Both the position numbers and the translations under genes were made by a program. Shown one piece after another: positions 19,324 through 31,387 of a stretch of DNA of 49,838 nt (position 1 is its first letter; every line of letters begins with the position of its first letter). Under the pieces are notes generated by a model that made no database searches, had not been told where the DNA came from, and saw only the letters and a program-made list of their open reading frames with translations. The stretch covers positions 1-49,838 of the forward strand of contig NTKX01000004.1 of assembly GCA_002457135.1 (NCBI GenBank). Direction: 5' to 3'. This DNA comes from SAR116 cluster bacterium MED-G04 (GTDB taxonomy: Bacteria > Pseudomonadota > Alphaproteobacteria > Puniceispirillales > UBA1172).

Positions 19324-19380
19324 GAATCGCCTGAAAACAACGATTCGTAAATCGTGGCCCATTGAATCAAATTGTGATTC
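19324..19380 (-). promoter_or_regulatory. Cluster of four GANTC sites in inverted repeats upstream of ftsB
   Basis: Four GANTC sites lie at 19324-19328, 19342-19346, 19364-19368 and 19376-19380. The first pair forms a perfect 7-bp inverted repeat (CGAATCG with CGATTCG, 11-base loop). The second pair forms a 6-bp inverted repeat (GAATCA with TGATTC, 5-base loop). GANTC is the target of the CcrM methyltransferase, which times transcription through the cell cycle in many alphaproteobacteria. Location is 46-102 bp before the ftsB start codon, in the 154-bp eno-ftsB gap. Confidence 0.5.
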
Positions 19381-19432
19381 CCGGGTCAAGCCCAAAGGCA
19401 AACTAAAAAAAGTCAGAAGGCGGAATGCCGTA

Positions 19433-20725
<1,293 letters not shown>

Positions 20726-20729
20726 CTAT

Positions 20730-21584
20730 TCACCCGTTCTTGATGACGCTGTCAAGGGCAATCATCTGTTCCAGCATGCCCCGCATCTGATCAAGGGGAA
20801 CCATATTGGGTCCATCGGAGGGCGCTTTTTCAGGGTCCTGATGGGTTTCAACGAAAAGCCCGGCAACACCGACAGCAACCGCCGCCCGCGCCAGAACAGG
20901 AACAAACTCACGCTGGCCACCCGAGGTGCCGCCAAGCCCGCCCGGCTGCTGAACCGAATGCGTGGCATCATAGATCACGGGATAACCCGAGGCCGCCAGT
21001 TGTGGCAGGGACCGCATATCCGACACCAGCGTGTTGTAGCCAAAACTGGTCCCCCGCTCAGTCAGCATGATCCGGTCGCTGCCAGCGGAGACTACCTTCT
21101 GGACCACATGCTGCATATCCCAGGGGGCGAGAAACTGGGCTTTCTTGACATTGACGACAGCATCGGTTTTCGCCGCCGCTACCAAGAGATCAGTCTGCCG
21201 GCACAGGAACGCCGGTATCTGGAGAACATCAACAACACTGGCGGCATCGGCGCATTGTTCGGGCAGGTGAACATCGGTCAGGACCGGCACCTTGAGGCCG
21301 GATTTCACCGCCTCAAGCACTTTCAGCCCGGCATCGAGGCCTGGCCCCCTGAATGAGGACAGCGACGTGCGGTTGGCCTTATCGAAGGACGATTTGTAAA
21401 CGAACCCTATCCCAAGGGCTGAGGTAATTTCCTGGAGCGCACCCGCCATATCAAGGGCGTGATCCGTGCTTTCAATGGCGCAAGGTCCGGCTATCAGCAT
21501 CAGGGGCAGGGTGTTGCTGCATTCAACTGTACTGCCCGTATCTCCGCCGCTGGTATTTCCGCCAATGGTGATGGTGTTCTGCAT
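20730..21584 (-). CDS. kdsA: 2-dehydro-3-deoxyphosphooctonate aldolase (KDO-8-P synthase)
   Basis: Condenses phosphoenolpyruvate with arabinose 5-phosphate to make KDO 8-phosphate for lipopolysaccharide, indicating a Gram-negative outer membrane. The 284 residues include [10 protein letters not shown], the substrate-binding [19 protein letters not shown], and [17 protein letters not shown]. The first 28 residues are Gly/Ser/Thr-rich and extend beyond the usual start of the family. The ATG at 21584 begins three bases after the pyrG stop, so coupling is likely. Confidence 0.96.
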   Translation of the reverse strand: MQNTITIGGNTSGGDTGSTVECSNTLPLMLIAGPCAIESTDHALDMAGALQEITSALGIGFVYKSSFDKANRTSLSSFRGPGLDAGLKVLEAVKSGLKVPVLTDVHLPEQCADAASVVDVLQIPAFLCRQTDLLVAAAKTDAVVNVKKAQFLAPWDMQHVVQKVVSAGSDRIMLTERGTSFGYNTLVSDMRSLPQLAASGYPVIYDATHSVQQPGGLGGTSGGQREFVPVLARAAVAVGVAGLFVETHQDPEKAPSDGPNMVPLDQMRGMLEQMIALDSVIKNG

Positions 21585-21587
21585 CGG

Positions 21588-23225
<1,638 letters not shown>

Positions 23226-23271
23226 CTATACCAGACGATCCGCCCTGAGGGGAACGAAAAATAGCTTAATT

Positions 23272-23592
23272 TTACTGATCGGCCGGAACGCTTGGAACTG
23301 CGGGGATAACGGGGGCGTTCTGGGCATCATTCACGACTTCATCAAGCACCGATGGCGCGTTGGTGTTGTTGCTGGCAAGAATCGCAAGAATGATCGAGGT
23401 GGTGAAAAAAGCCGCCGCCAGCACCGTAGTGATCCGGGTCAGCACGTTGGCGGTACCGCGAGCAGTCATGAAACCGCCGCCCTGACCGCCGCCGCCAATA
23501 CCGAGACCGCCACCTTCACTGCGTTGCAGCAGGACAACCGCCACCAGGGCAACGGCAATCATGATGTGAATGGTCAGAACGATGGTGGTCAT
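23272..23592 (-). CDS. secG: Preprotein translocase subunit SecG
   Basis: Small accessory subunit of the SecYEG protein channel in the inner membrane. The 106 residues have two hydrophobic helices (about 5-22 and 55-75) separated by a very glycine-rich loop, with the family pattern LLQRSEGGGLGIGGGG and MTARGTANVLTRITTVLA. The C-terminal tail is short, Ala/Pro-rich and hydrophilic. It lies between tpiA (97-bp gap) and pyrG. Confidence 0.94.
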   Translation of the reverse strand: MTTIVLTIHIMIAVALVAVVLLQRSEGGGLGIGGGGQGGGFMTARGTANVLTRITTVLAAAFFTTSIILAILASNNTNAPSVLDEVVNDAQNAPVIPAVPSVPADQ

Positions 23593-23689
23593 GCGTTTTC
23601 TCCGTCAATAGCGGGGTTTATAGCCAATGCAGCCAGACCTTACCAGTAAAAAATAGGCCTCTGGCCATAATGCCGATCCCCCCCTGCCC

Positions 23690-24445
23690 TCAGGCGCGGG
23701 ACCGGGCAGACCGGATAATGGACAGGAACTGATCAGCATCAAGGCTGGCCCCGCCAACGAGGGCCCCGTCAACATGCTGCTGATCGAAAATATCCCCGGC
23801 GTTACCCGGTTTGACCGAACCGCCATAGAGAATGGGGACACCGGCATGATCAGCATTGATGGAGGTCAGAACAGACCTGATATGACCATGCATTTGAGCG
23901 ATATCATCAGACCCTGCCGTTTTGCCGGTGCCGATAGCCCAGATCGGCTCATAGGCAATCGCGAAACACGCGCCGGGTTCTACCCCGGTCAGGCTGTCAC
24001 GCAGTTGATGTTCCACCACATCCCCGGCCCGGCCGGATTGACGGTCATCGAGCGACTCCCCCACACAGATCATCGGCGCCAGATCATGGGCAATGGCCTG
24101 AACAGCCTTGGCGGCCACCATCGCGCTCGTCTCACCGTGATCAGCGCGGCGTTCGGAATGGCCGAGCAGCACCCAGGTGCATCCCGCCTCTCTCAGCATG
24201 GGGGCCGCGATATCACCGGTATGCGGGCCTGAGGCGGCGGCGTGGCTATCCTGCCCGCCAAGGGCAATGCCTTCCCCGCCATTCCCGTTACCGGAGGCAA
24301 GATGATCACGCACCGTGTCGATCAGGATTGACGGGGGGAAAAGGATGATGCCGAGGTTATCCGATGCAGCCGGAATGACAGCCGTGGTCAGTGCCACGGC
24401 CTCCTGCCTCGTCAAATTCATCTTCCAGTTTCCGGCGATGATCAT
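23690..24445 (-). CDS. tpiA: Triosephosphate isomerase
   Basis: Glycolytic TIM-barrel enzyme interconverting dihydroxyacetone phosphate and glyceraldehyde 3-phosphate. The 251 residues start with IIAGNWKMN, which holds the catalytic lysine. The catalytic histidine is in WVLLGHSERR and the catalytic glutamate in IAYEPIWAIGTGKTA. The phosphate-binding end ILYGGSVKPGN and GALVGGASLDADQF are intact. The start at ATG 24445 is chosen by family alignment; 43 upstream in-frame codons have no homology character. It heads the long minus-strand run toward pdh. Confidence 0.96.
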   Translation of the reverse strand: MIIAGNWKMNLTRQEAVALTTAVIPAASDNLGIILFPPSILIDTVRDHLASGNGNGGEGIALGGQDSHAAASGPHTGDIAAPMLREAGCTWVLLGHSERRADHGETSAMVAAKAVQAIAHDLAPMICVGESLDDRQSGRAGDVVEHQLRDSLTGVEPGACFAIAYEPIWAIGTGKTAGSDDIAQMHGHIRSVLTSINADHAGVPILYGGSVKPGNAGDIFDQQHVDGALVGGASLDADQFLSIIRSARSRA

Positions 24446-24663
24446 GCTTGCGAACCTGTTTCCGAACCCGTTGCTAGGTATGGTTGTTTTGAAGACATAC
24501 CAAATCAGGGCGAGCATTGCCAAACAGTATTGCATTCTGGTGCCGTTACCGGGCTGGATACATCGCGGTTTCATGCCCCTTCCCGCGTGACTTGCATTAA
24601 TGTCCGTGCTAGGAAATATTGCTTTATAGCCAATACTGAACTGACTTGTGGAATTGAGAAATC

Positions 24664-26535
24664 ATGCTGAGATCACTGAGGGATGGGGCCAAATCAACCC
24701 CGATGCGGATTTTCCTGGTCGCACTCGCTGTCGGCTTTGCGCTCTGGGGTATTGACGATGTGTTCCGGGCGGTTGGCTCCAACGACAAGGCCGTGCAGGT
24801 TGGCAAGGTCAATGTCACAGCGCTTGAGGCTGCACAGGAATTTGACCGGACCCGTCGCCGCTACCTGCCGTCATCGAGCAGCAGTGAAGCGGTTGCGGCT
24901 GGCCTCCTGAACAGCGTCATGACCGGGCTGGTGCAGCAGTCTCTGTTCATCGCCGAGGCCGAACGAATGGACCTCACCGTTACCCGCCGGATGGAAAAAC
25001 AGACCATCGCCAATGAACCCGCATTCCGGGATGATGCCGGGCGGTTCAGCACCATCCGTTTCAATGATGCCCTCGCCCGGACCGGGCTGAACGAAGAAAG
25101 CTATCTTGAGTTCATGGGCAGGCTATTGATGCGCCGCCAAATCATGGATGCGATCAATGGCGGGCTCGATTATCCTGAGGCAACAGCCATGGCAATAGCC
25201 AGCTGGAGACTGGAAAAGCGCATCATCAATCATGCCTCCATCAAGGTTGATCAGGGTGCTGTCCCCACCCCCGATGATGCCGCGGTGCGTGCATGGTACA
25301 GTGAGAACAGCACCACGTTTGACAGCCCCGACCTCCGCTTCGTGACCTATGTGCTGGCGGAACCCGATGCCTTTCTCGATCAGGTTGAAATCAGTGATGA
25401 TGATGTTGCCGCTGCCTATGATGCGCGGGTTGACCTCTACCAGACACCCGAAAGCCGGACCATCAGCCAGATGATTTTCCCCGATGCCGATACCGCTGCC
25501 GAGGCGATCAGCAGGCTCAATGCCGGTGAGGATTTCGCCGCTGTTGCCATGGATATGCTGGGGCTGACAGGGGATGATACCCTGCTCGGTGATCTGTCGC
25601 GTGACGACCTGACCGATGATCTGGCCAATGCAGCCTTTGGGCTTGCGGCTGAAGGCATTGCCGGTCCGGTTCAAACCCCGCTCGGCCATCATGTCCTCAG
25701 CATTGTCGGCATTATCCCGGCCAATGTCATCCCGCTTGAGGATGCCCGGAAAGGCCTGACCGATGATCTGAGGCGTGAGGGGGCAACCGATCTGGTCTAT
25801 GAGCGCATCAATGATATTGAGGATGCCCTGGCCAGTGGCCAGACGATTGAAGAGGCCGCCCGCAACACCGGGGCCAGGCTGGTCACCATCAACGGAATGG
25901 ATCGCAACGGTCTTGACCGTGATGGCAACGCTATTGAAGGCATCGCCACTGATACCGATTTCCGTGAAATCGTCTGGACCGCGCCCATCGGTGAGGCTGG
26001 CATGGTTGAGGAAATTGATACTGACAGTTTCATCATCGCCCGTGTTGACCGTGAAGAGACGGCCACACCGCGTGAGCTGGCTGAGGTCGAAAGCCGTGTC
26101 ATTGATGCCATGAAACGGGAACAGGCGATCACGAACGCAAGGGAAATCGCCGCTGAAATCGCCGGGGCTTCGGACCCGGTTGCAACAGCATCGAAAAACG
26201 GCATTTCCTTTTCCGAGGATATTTCAATGCGCCGTGATGGTGTCGGTCTGGATCATCAGGCCGCCCGCCTGATTGCCAATGAGGCGTTCAACCTGGAGAG
26301 CGGCAACACCGGCTATATCGAAACCGGCGAGGAAGCGATTGTCGTCACCACCAAGGCGATTACCGATGCTGATGCCGATGCAGTGAAAAACGAAGGCAAT
26401 CTGTTCCGGCAAAGGCTGGCGGGTGAGATGACACAATCCACCGAAATCGCCATGCTGCAAAACCTTGAGAAACGCTTTGATATCAACGTTAACCCGGCCG
26501 TTGTTCAACAACTCCTTTTCGGGGCCGGCAATTGA
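24664..26535 (+). CDS. ppiD: PpiD-like SurA N-terminal/parvulin periplasmic chaperone
   Basis: A 623-residue membrane-anchored folding factor. A single helix at about 15-32 anchors it after the PpiD-type start MLRSLRDGAKSTPMRIFL; a SurA_N-like region follows (about 35-180), then a parvulin-type domain at about 245-360 (SRTISQMIFPDADTAAEAIS, GEDFAAVAM, GDLSRDDLTDDLANAAFGL). Several catalytic parvulin positions look weak, so chaperone function may dominate, as in other PpiD proteins. It is divergent from tpiA across a 218-bp gap and overlaps trpE by one base. Function likely covers outer-membrane and secreted protein folding. Confidence 0.88.
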   Translation: MLRSLRDGAKSTPMRIFLVALAVGFALWGIDDVFRAVGSNDKAVQVGKVNVTALEAAQEFDRTRRRYLPSSSSSEAVAAGLLNSVMTGLVQQSLFIAEAERMDLTVTRRMEKQTIANEPAFRDDAGRFSTIRFNDALARTGLNEESYLEFMGRLLMRRQIMDAINGGLDYPEATAMAIASWRLEKRIINHASIKVDQGAVPTPDDAAVRAWYSENSTTFDSPDLRFVTYVLAEPDAFLDQVEISDDDVAAAYDARVDLYQTPESRTISQMIFPDADTAAEAISRLNAGEDFAAVAMDMLGLTGDDTLLGDLSRDDLTDDLANAAFGLAAEGIAGPVQTPLGHHVLSIVGIIPANVIPLEDARKGLTDDLRREGATDLVYERINDIEDALASGQTIEEAARNTGARLVTINGMDRNGLDRDGNAIEGIATDTDFREIVWTAPIGEAGMVEEIDTDSFIIARVDREETATPRELAEVESRVIDAMKREQAITNAREIAAEIAGASDPVATASKNGISFSEDISMRRDGVGLDHQAARLIANEAFNLESGNTGYIETGEEAIVVTTKAITDADADAVKNEGNLFRQRLAGEMTQSTEIAMLQNLEKRFDINVNPAVVQQLLFGAGN

Positions 26536-28040
26536 TGCAACTCACCCCGTCCCAGGATCAGATTGGCGCTGAGCTATCCTCATCCGAAAGGGGTATTCTG
26601 CTCTACACCCGGCTCGTGGCAGATCTTGAAACGCCTGTTTCGGCGATGATCAAGCTGGGGTCGGATCGCCCCTATTCCTGCCTGCTTGAAAGCGTTGAAG
26701 GCGGCAATGTGCGGGGCCGGTTTTCGGTAATTGCGCTCGATCCTGACCTGCTCTGGACCGCTGATGACAGGGAGGCGTGGACGACAACACCCGATGGCGT
26801 GAAAATGGGTGAGGCCAGTGGCGATATTTTCGGCTCACTCAAGGATCTGATTGCCGACAGCCAGATTGATATTCCCGATGATCTGCCGCCAATGTGCGCC
26901 GGGTTGTTCGGCTATTTCGGCTATGAAATGGTCCACCAGATGGAAACGTTGCCCAACAGCAACCCTGATCTGCTGGATGCGCCAAACGCCATCCTGATGC
27001 GGCCACAGATCGTCATCATCTTTGACCGCCTCAAGGATGAAATGATTGTCTGCACCCCGGTCCGAAAACAGCCTGACACCTCGGCTGAACAGCTCTGGCA
27101 GGAAGGCCATGACAGGCTGGAAAAAGCCGTGGCGGCACTCAACAACCCGATTGCGCATGAAAGCAGTACCGGAAGCACCGCCCCGATGCCTGAATTTACC
27201 TCTAACATGTCGAAGGGTGATTTCCTCGGCATGGTCAAAAAGGCGGTGGAATACATCAAGGCCGGGGATATTTTTCAGGTTGTGCTATCCCAGCGGTTCA
27301 CCATTCCCTTTACCCTGCCTGCCATCAATCTCTATCGTGCGTTGAGGCGGCTGAACCCCTCGCCTTTCCTGATCTATTTCAATTTTGGTCCCATGGCCCT
27401 TGTCGGCTCCAGCCCTGAAATCCTCGTCCGTCTGCGTGACAGCAAGGTGACCATCCGCCCCATCGCCGGAACCCGGCCAAGGGGAAGCACGCCGGAAGAG
27501 GATCAGGCCATGGCCGATGATCTGATCCGTGATGTCAAGGAACGCGCTGAACACCTGATGCTGCTCGACCTTGGCCGCAACGATACCGGCCGTGTTTCAA
27601 AGGCAGGATCGGTGAAGGTGGTGGAAAGTTTCACCATCGAACGCTACAGCCATGTGATGCATATCGCATCAGAGGTTGAGGGCCAGATCAGGGACGGGCT
27701 GGATTCAGTCGATGCGATCAAGGCAGGGTTCCCCGCCGGAACCGTATCAGGTGCGCCAAAGATCAGGGCAATGGAAATCATTGATGAGCTGGAACCCTGC
27801 CGGCGTGGTCCCTATGCCGGGGCGGCAGGCTATATTTCCGCTGATGGCGATATGGACACCTGCATCATCCTGCGAACCGCTATCCTGAAGGACGGCATGA
27901 TGCATGCCCAGGCGGGTGCCGGTGTGGTCTATGACAGTGTTCCTGATCTGGAATTCAAGGAAACCGAAAACAAGGCCATGGCCCTGATCCGCGCCGCCGC
28001 CGAGGCCATCAACCTTGATCGCCGGGGCCGCAACCAGTAA
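26535..28040 (+). CDS. trpE: Anthranilate synthase component I
   Basis: Converts chorismate to anthranilate, the first step of tryptophan synthesis, using ammonia from the TrpG subunit. The 501-residue protein has an N-terminal domain with the feedback-site element RPYSCLLES and the chorismate-binding C-terminal half with PSPFLIYFNFGPMALVGSSPE, IRPIAGTRPRG, ERAEHLMLLDLGRNDTGRVS and GTVSGAPKIRAMEIIDELE, each quoted within 20 residues here as GTVSGAPKIRAMEII. ATG 26535 is preferred to TTG 26532. The usual downstream trpG-trpD-trpC genes are absent; a SPOR protein follows. Confidence 0.95.
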   Translation: MQLTPSQDQIGAELSSSERGILLYTRLVADLETPVSAMIKLGSDRPYSCLLESVEGGNVRGRFSVIALDPDLLWTADDREAWTTTPDGVKMGEASGDIFGSLKDLIADSQIDIPDDLPPMCAGLFGYFGYEMVHQMETLPNSNPDLLDAPNAILMRPQIVIIFDRLKDEMIVCTPVRKQPDTSAEQLWQEGHDRLEKAVAALNNPIAHESSTGSTAPMPEFTSNMSKGDFLGMVKKAVEYIKAGDIFQVVLSQRFTIPFTLPAINLYRALRRLNPSPFLIYFNFGPMALVGSSPEILVRLRDSKVTIRPIAGTRPRGSTPEEDQAMADDLIRDVKERAEHLMLLDLGRNDTGRVSKAGSVKVVESFTIERYSHVMHIASEVEGQIRDGLDSVDAIKAGFPAGTVSGAPKIRAMEIIDELEPCRRGPYAGAAGYISADGDMDTCIILRTAILKDGMMHAQAGAGVVYDSVPDLEFKETENKAMALIRAAAEAINLDRRGRNQ

Positions 28041-28117
28041 TCGGCTGATCCATAACACCCCAGAAATATTACATTAAGATAATGGAAACCATTCGTTGGA
28101 TGGAATAAAGTATATTA

Positions 28118-29041
28118 ATGGCGTATCGGTTCGTTATATCAGTGGTTGCGTTGTTGATCGCCTGGCCAGCTCTCCCCCAGGACCAGTCGCTTGCCTTTGA
28201 GCAGCTCAATGAACAGAGCCTGATCATGGAGCAATCGGCGATTTGTTCAGCCTATGCCCGGGTCATGGAATATTCGGGCCTGCTGGATAAAAAGCAGGGG
28301 GAGCTGTGGCAGGAAAGGCGGTTTTTTGCGGGCGCTATCCTCCGCAAGAATATGGCTGTCACGACCGGCGAAGCACCCACCGATGAACGCATTGATGAGA
28401 TTATCAGGCAGTATTCGGGCTGGATCATCGGGCTTTTCACCGCCAATACAACCAATCTGCCATCCGATGACACGCAGGAACGCGACAAGCTGGAAAGCTA
28501 TATCACCAATTTCTGTGCCTCGCTGTTTGACAGTGCCGACAAGGCGATTTCAAGGGTCAGGCCTGATCTGTTTGCCGATGCTATCCAGCAGAAAAGCGGC
28601 AAGCGTATTGACGAGCTGGAGGATGAAAACCGGAAACTGAAGGATATGGTCGCCTCCCTCGAACAGATGCTGATTGAGGAAGCCCGCAGCAAGGAATTGG
28701 CCGCCATCCCTGATCAACCCGCCCCCGCAAAAGAGGGTGCTGAGAAGGCTGAGGCGGCTGAGGATAATTCTGATATTACCGCCAACGCGCCGGGATTAAC
28801 CCAAATCCAGCTCGCCGCCTATTCCGATGCAGAAAAGGCACAGCGTGGCCAGATGGTGCTGATCAACAAGATGCCGGATGATTACGGCGATGTTGAACTG
28901 GAAATCATGAAAGTCACGCTGGCATCAGGCCGGGATGTGTACCGCGTTATCAGTGAGCCGATCAGGCTGGATGCAGCGCGGTCCATCTGCACGCATTTCT
29001 GGTCCATCCAGTATGGCTGTATCATCAAGCTGCATAATTAG
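28118..29041 (+). CDS. Exported SPOR-domain protein with coiled coil, function unknown
   Basis: I do not recognise a named family for the whole 307-residue protein. A signal peptide or membrane anchor is likely at residues 4-20 (FVISVVALLIAWPALP), followed by a helical region (about 25-150). A short charged coiled coil follows at about 165-195 (RIDELEDENRKLKDMVASLE), then a Pro/Ala/Glu-rich linker. The last 80 residues (from TQIQLAAYSDAEKAQRG to IQYGCIIKLHN) resemble a SPOR domain, which binds denuded peptidoglycan at division sites. It stands 77 bp after trpE and 61 bp before an EamA permease. The SPOR call is by pattern, not by search. Confidence 0.7.
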   Translation: MAYRFVISVVALLIAWPALPQDQSLAFEQLNEQSLIMEQSAICSAYARVMEYSGLLDKKQGELWQERRFFAGAILRKNMAVTTGEAPTDERIDEIIRQYSGWIIGLFTANTTNLPSDDTQERDKLESYITNFCASLFDSADKAISRVRPDLFADAIQQKSGKRIDELEDENRKLKDMVASLEQMLIEEARSKELAAIPDQPAPAKEGAEKAEAAEDNSDITANAPGLTQIQLAAYSDAEKAQRGQMVLINKMPDDYGDVELEIMKVTLASGRDVYRVISEPIRLDAARSICTHFWSIQYGCIIKLHN

Positions 29042-29102
29042 GATGACCCGGGGCGATTAACTCGGCTATCATAAATTCGTTCCGACCTTGAAAGACCAAG
29101 TC

Positions 29103-30008
29103 ATGCTTGAAACCTGGGTGGTAGTGACCATCATTGCGGCTACGGCCCAGACCCTCCGCAGTGCATTTCAGAAAAAGATGAAGCCGGTGCTGGGCAATTA
29201 TGGCGCCAGCTATATCCGGTTTTCCTATGCTGTTCCCTTTGCCTGGCTCTGGGTTTTTGGCTATCAGGCCTATGCAGGGCTTGATCTGCCGGTGATGAAC
29301 ACAGCCTTCTGGGTATGGGTCAGTCTGGCCAGCCTGATGCAGGTGCTGTTCACTGTCCTGCTGCTGAAACTCTTTTCCCACCGCAGTTTCGCCGCTGGAA
29401 CAGCCTTTTCCAAAACCGAGGTACTGCAAGCCGCGATTTATGAGGCTGCCCTCCTCGGCGTGATGACCAGTGTTTTGACCGGCAGTGCCATTGTGCTGGG
29501 GGCCGTGGCCGTGGTCATGCTGTCACTGGCCAAGGCCGACCTGAAGGAAAAGGGCATCAAGGCAACGCTGTTTTCAATGCAGACCCTGATCGGGCTGGCC
29601 AGCGGCAGTTGCCTTGGCCTTGCCACGGTATTCTTCAAGGCAGCGATTGTTGAGCTGGAGGGCGGTGATTTTCTGCTGTCAGCCGGGTTCACCGGCGGTA
29701 TCGCTGTGCTGATCCAGACCATTGCCATGGGCGGCTGGATGCTGATGAAGGCACCGGGGGAATTAAAGGACAGTTTCATCCACTGGAAGGCCTCAACATG
29801 GGCGGGATTTTTCGGGGCGCTGGCAACCCTCGCCTGGTTCACCGCCTTTACACTCAATGCTGTTGCCCCGGTGCGGGCGGTCGGCCAGGTCGAATTGCTG
29901 ATCACCATGGGTGTATCGGTGCTTTATTTCAGGGAAAAGATCACCCGGCTTGAGGGATTATCAATCCTGCTCCTGACCGTGTCGATTATCATGGTCCTCC
30001 TCGGATGA
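29103..30008 (+). CDS. EamA/DMT-family membrane transporter
   Basis: A 301-residue polytopic inner-membrane protein with about ten hydrophobic helices in two halves, as in the drug/metabolite transporter superfamily. The N-terminal half includes IRFSYAVPFAWLWVFGYQ, and the second half ends with the typical GQVELLITMGVSVLYFREKI followed by a final helix. Substrate is unknown. I choose ATG 29103 over the in-frame TTG at 29088. It overlaps the next gene by 4 bp (ATGA), so the two membrane proteins are probably made together. Confidence 0.82.
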   Translation: MLETWVVVTIIAATAQTLRSAFQKKMKPVLGNYGASYIRFSYAVPFAWLWVFGYQAYAGLDLPVMNTAFWVWVSLASLMQVLFTVLLLKLFSHRSFAAGTAFSKTEVLQAAIYEAALLGVMTSVLTGSAIVLGAVAVVMLSLAKADLKEKGIKATLFSMQTLIGLASGSCLGLATVFFKAAIVELEGGDFLLSAGFTGGIAVLIQTIAMGGWMLMKAPGELKDSFIHWKASTWAGFFGALATLAWFTAFTLNAVAPVRAVGQVELLITMGVSVLYFREKITRLEGLSILLLTVSIIMVLLG

Positions 30009-31330
30009 TGGAGATGCTCAGATCCATCCGGTTCTGGCTGTTGCTGGCGGCATGGATCTGCGCTTTCGTTCAGGTTGTTACCTTTGCCCGGGTGGAGGCT
30101 ATCGGCAATATCGGTTTCGCCATCTTTGCCCTCTACCTGCTGCTGACCCTGCCCTTTTTGAGGCGCGATTCGATCCTGATTGTCGGGTTCATCGTCATGC
30201 TGGGGCTATTTTTCATCCGTGCTGTGCCTGATATGGAAACGATCATGGGGGCGGGCCGGTTTGTGCTGATCTTTGCAGGGCTGGTGCCGACCATGGCGCT
30301 GGTCAAATCAACGGCCCTGACAATGCCATCGGTGCGCCTGTCACAGAACGCACTGGCCAACCTGCCGCCTGAGGCCTCCTCCGCCGGGCTGCAACTGGCG
30401 GGGCATGCCTTTGGCGGGGTGATCAACACCGGCACGTTTGCCATGCTTTCCGCCGCCCTGCCCCAGGACAGCAGTTTTGAACGCCGCAAGCTGGCCGCCA
30501 TGGCCGCGCTGAGGGGGATGAACGGGTCCGCCATGTGGTCGCCCTTCTTTGTCGCCTTCGCCATCGGGCAGAGCTTTAATGGCGCCGGGGCGGCATGGTC
30601 GGCCATTGGCTATGGTATCCTCGTTGCGCTGCTGTTTACGGCCATCAGCCTGCCTGTCTTCACCCCGGGGCTAACGCTATCCATTGTTAAAACCTCGCTG
30701 AACTGCCTCCGCCCGGTGATGTTCCGCCTGCTGGTGGTACTGTTTTCTGTTCTAGGGGTTGCCCTTGCCTTTGGGCTGACGGCGCTTTCTGCAGTGGTGG
30801 CGACGATGCCGGTTCTGGTGCTGATCCAGATTATCCGGCGTTCCCAGTTTACCGGCACGATCCTGTCGGATACCAGACAGTCGATGCGATCAATGGCGGA
30901 TGATCTGGTGGTGATCTCGGCCGCGATGATACTAGGCTGGCTGGTGACACGGACAGGCGCGATTTCCATTATCCTTGAGTTTCTGCCTGCTGAAACCTTT
31001 CCCGGGTGGTTTGCCCTTATCTCCACGCCCGTGGTCATGATGCTGGGGTCGGTGGTGGGAATCCACCCTGTGATTACCGCCACTGTATTGCTTTCTCTGT
31101 TCAGCGGTTCGGGGTCCAGTTCCAACCCGTCACTGCTGATGTCGAGCCATCTGATTGGCTGGGCGGCTGGCACGATGTCATCCATCGCCTCGCTTTCTGT
31201 GATCACCTGCACCACGCTCTATCGGGTTCCCGGGCGTGATCTGGCCTTGGGGGTGAATATGGTGACGGCACTGCTGCTGGCCCTGGGTGGTGGCAGCCTC
31301 TTGGCCGTGATCAACGCCGCGTTCTATTAA
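30005..31330 (+). CDS. Polytopic membrane protein, possible ion-transporter-like permease
   Basis: A 441-residue integral membrane protein with roughly eleven or twelve hydrophobic helices. I do not recognise its family with certainty. Helix-breaking, glycine/serine-rich re-entrant-like stretches occur in both halves: GHAFGGVINTGTFAML with ALRGMNGSAMWSPFFVAFA, and VVGIHPVITATVLLSLFSGSG. This two-fold pattern is reminiscent of ion-transporter (IT) superfamily permeases such as DcuC or CitM relatives, but that is inference. It is coupled by ATGA to an EamA transporter and followed by a strong terminator. Confidence 0.6.
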   Translation: MMEMLRSIRFWLLLAAWICAFVQVVTFARVEAIGNIGFAIFALYLLLTLPFLRRDSILIVGFIVMLGLFFIRAVPDMETIMGAGRFVLIFAGLVPTMALVKSTALTMPSVRLSQNALANLPPEASSAGLQLAGHAFGGVINTGTFAMLSAALPQDSSFERRKLAAMAALRGMNGSAMWSPFFVAFAIGQSFNGAGAAWSAIGYGILVALLFTAISLPVFTPGLTLSIVKTSLNCLRPVMFRLLVVLFSVLGVALAFGLTALSAVVATMPVLVLIQIIRRSQFTGTILSDTRQSMRSMADDLVVISAAMILGWLVTRTGAISIILEFLPAETFPGWFALISTPVVMMLGSVVGIHPVITATVLLSLFSGSGSSSNPSLLMSSHLIGWAAGTMSSIASLSVITCTTLYRVPGRDLALGVNMVTALLLALGGGSLLAVINAAFY

Positions 31331-31333
31331 CTA

Positions 31334-31366
31334 AAAAGGCTGACCACGGGGAGTGATCAGCCTTTT
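31334..31366. terminator. Bidirectional rho-independent terminator
   Basis: A perfect 10-bp stem, AAAAGGCTGA with TCAGCCTTTT around a 13-base loop, lies between the convergent permease gene and livF. The A-run on one side and T-run on the other allow termination in both directions. Confidence 0.85.
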
Positions 31367-31387
31367 GATAATCTTATTAATGGCGCA

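Noticed and set aside
24446-24574. 43-codon upstream extension of tpiA
   Set aside because: Triosephosphate isomerase alignments begin at the AGNWKMN segment; the extension has no homology character.
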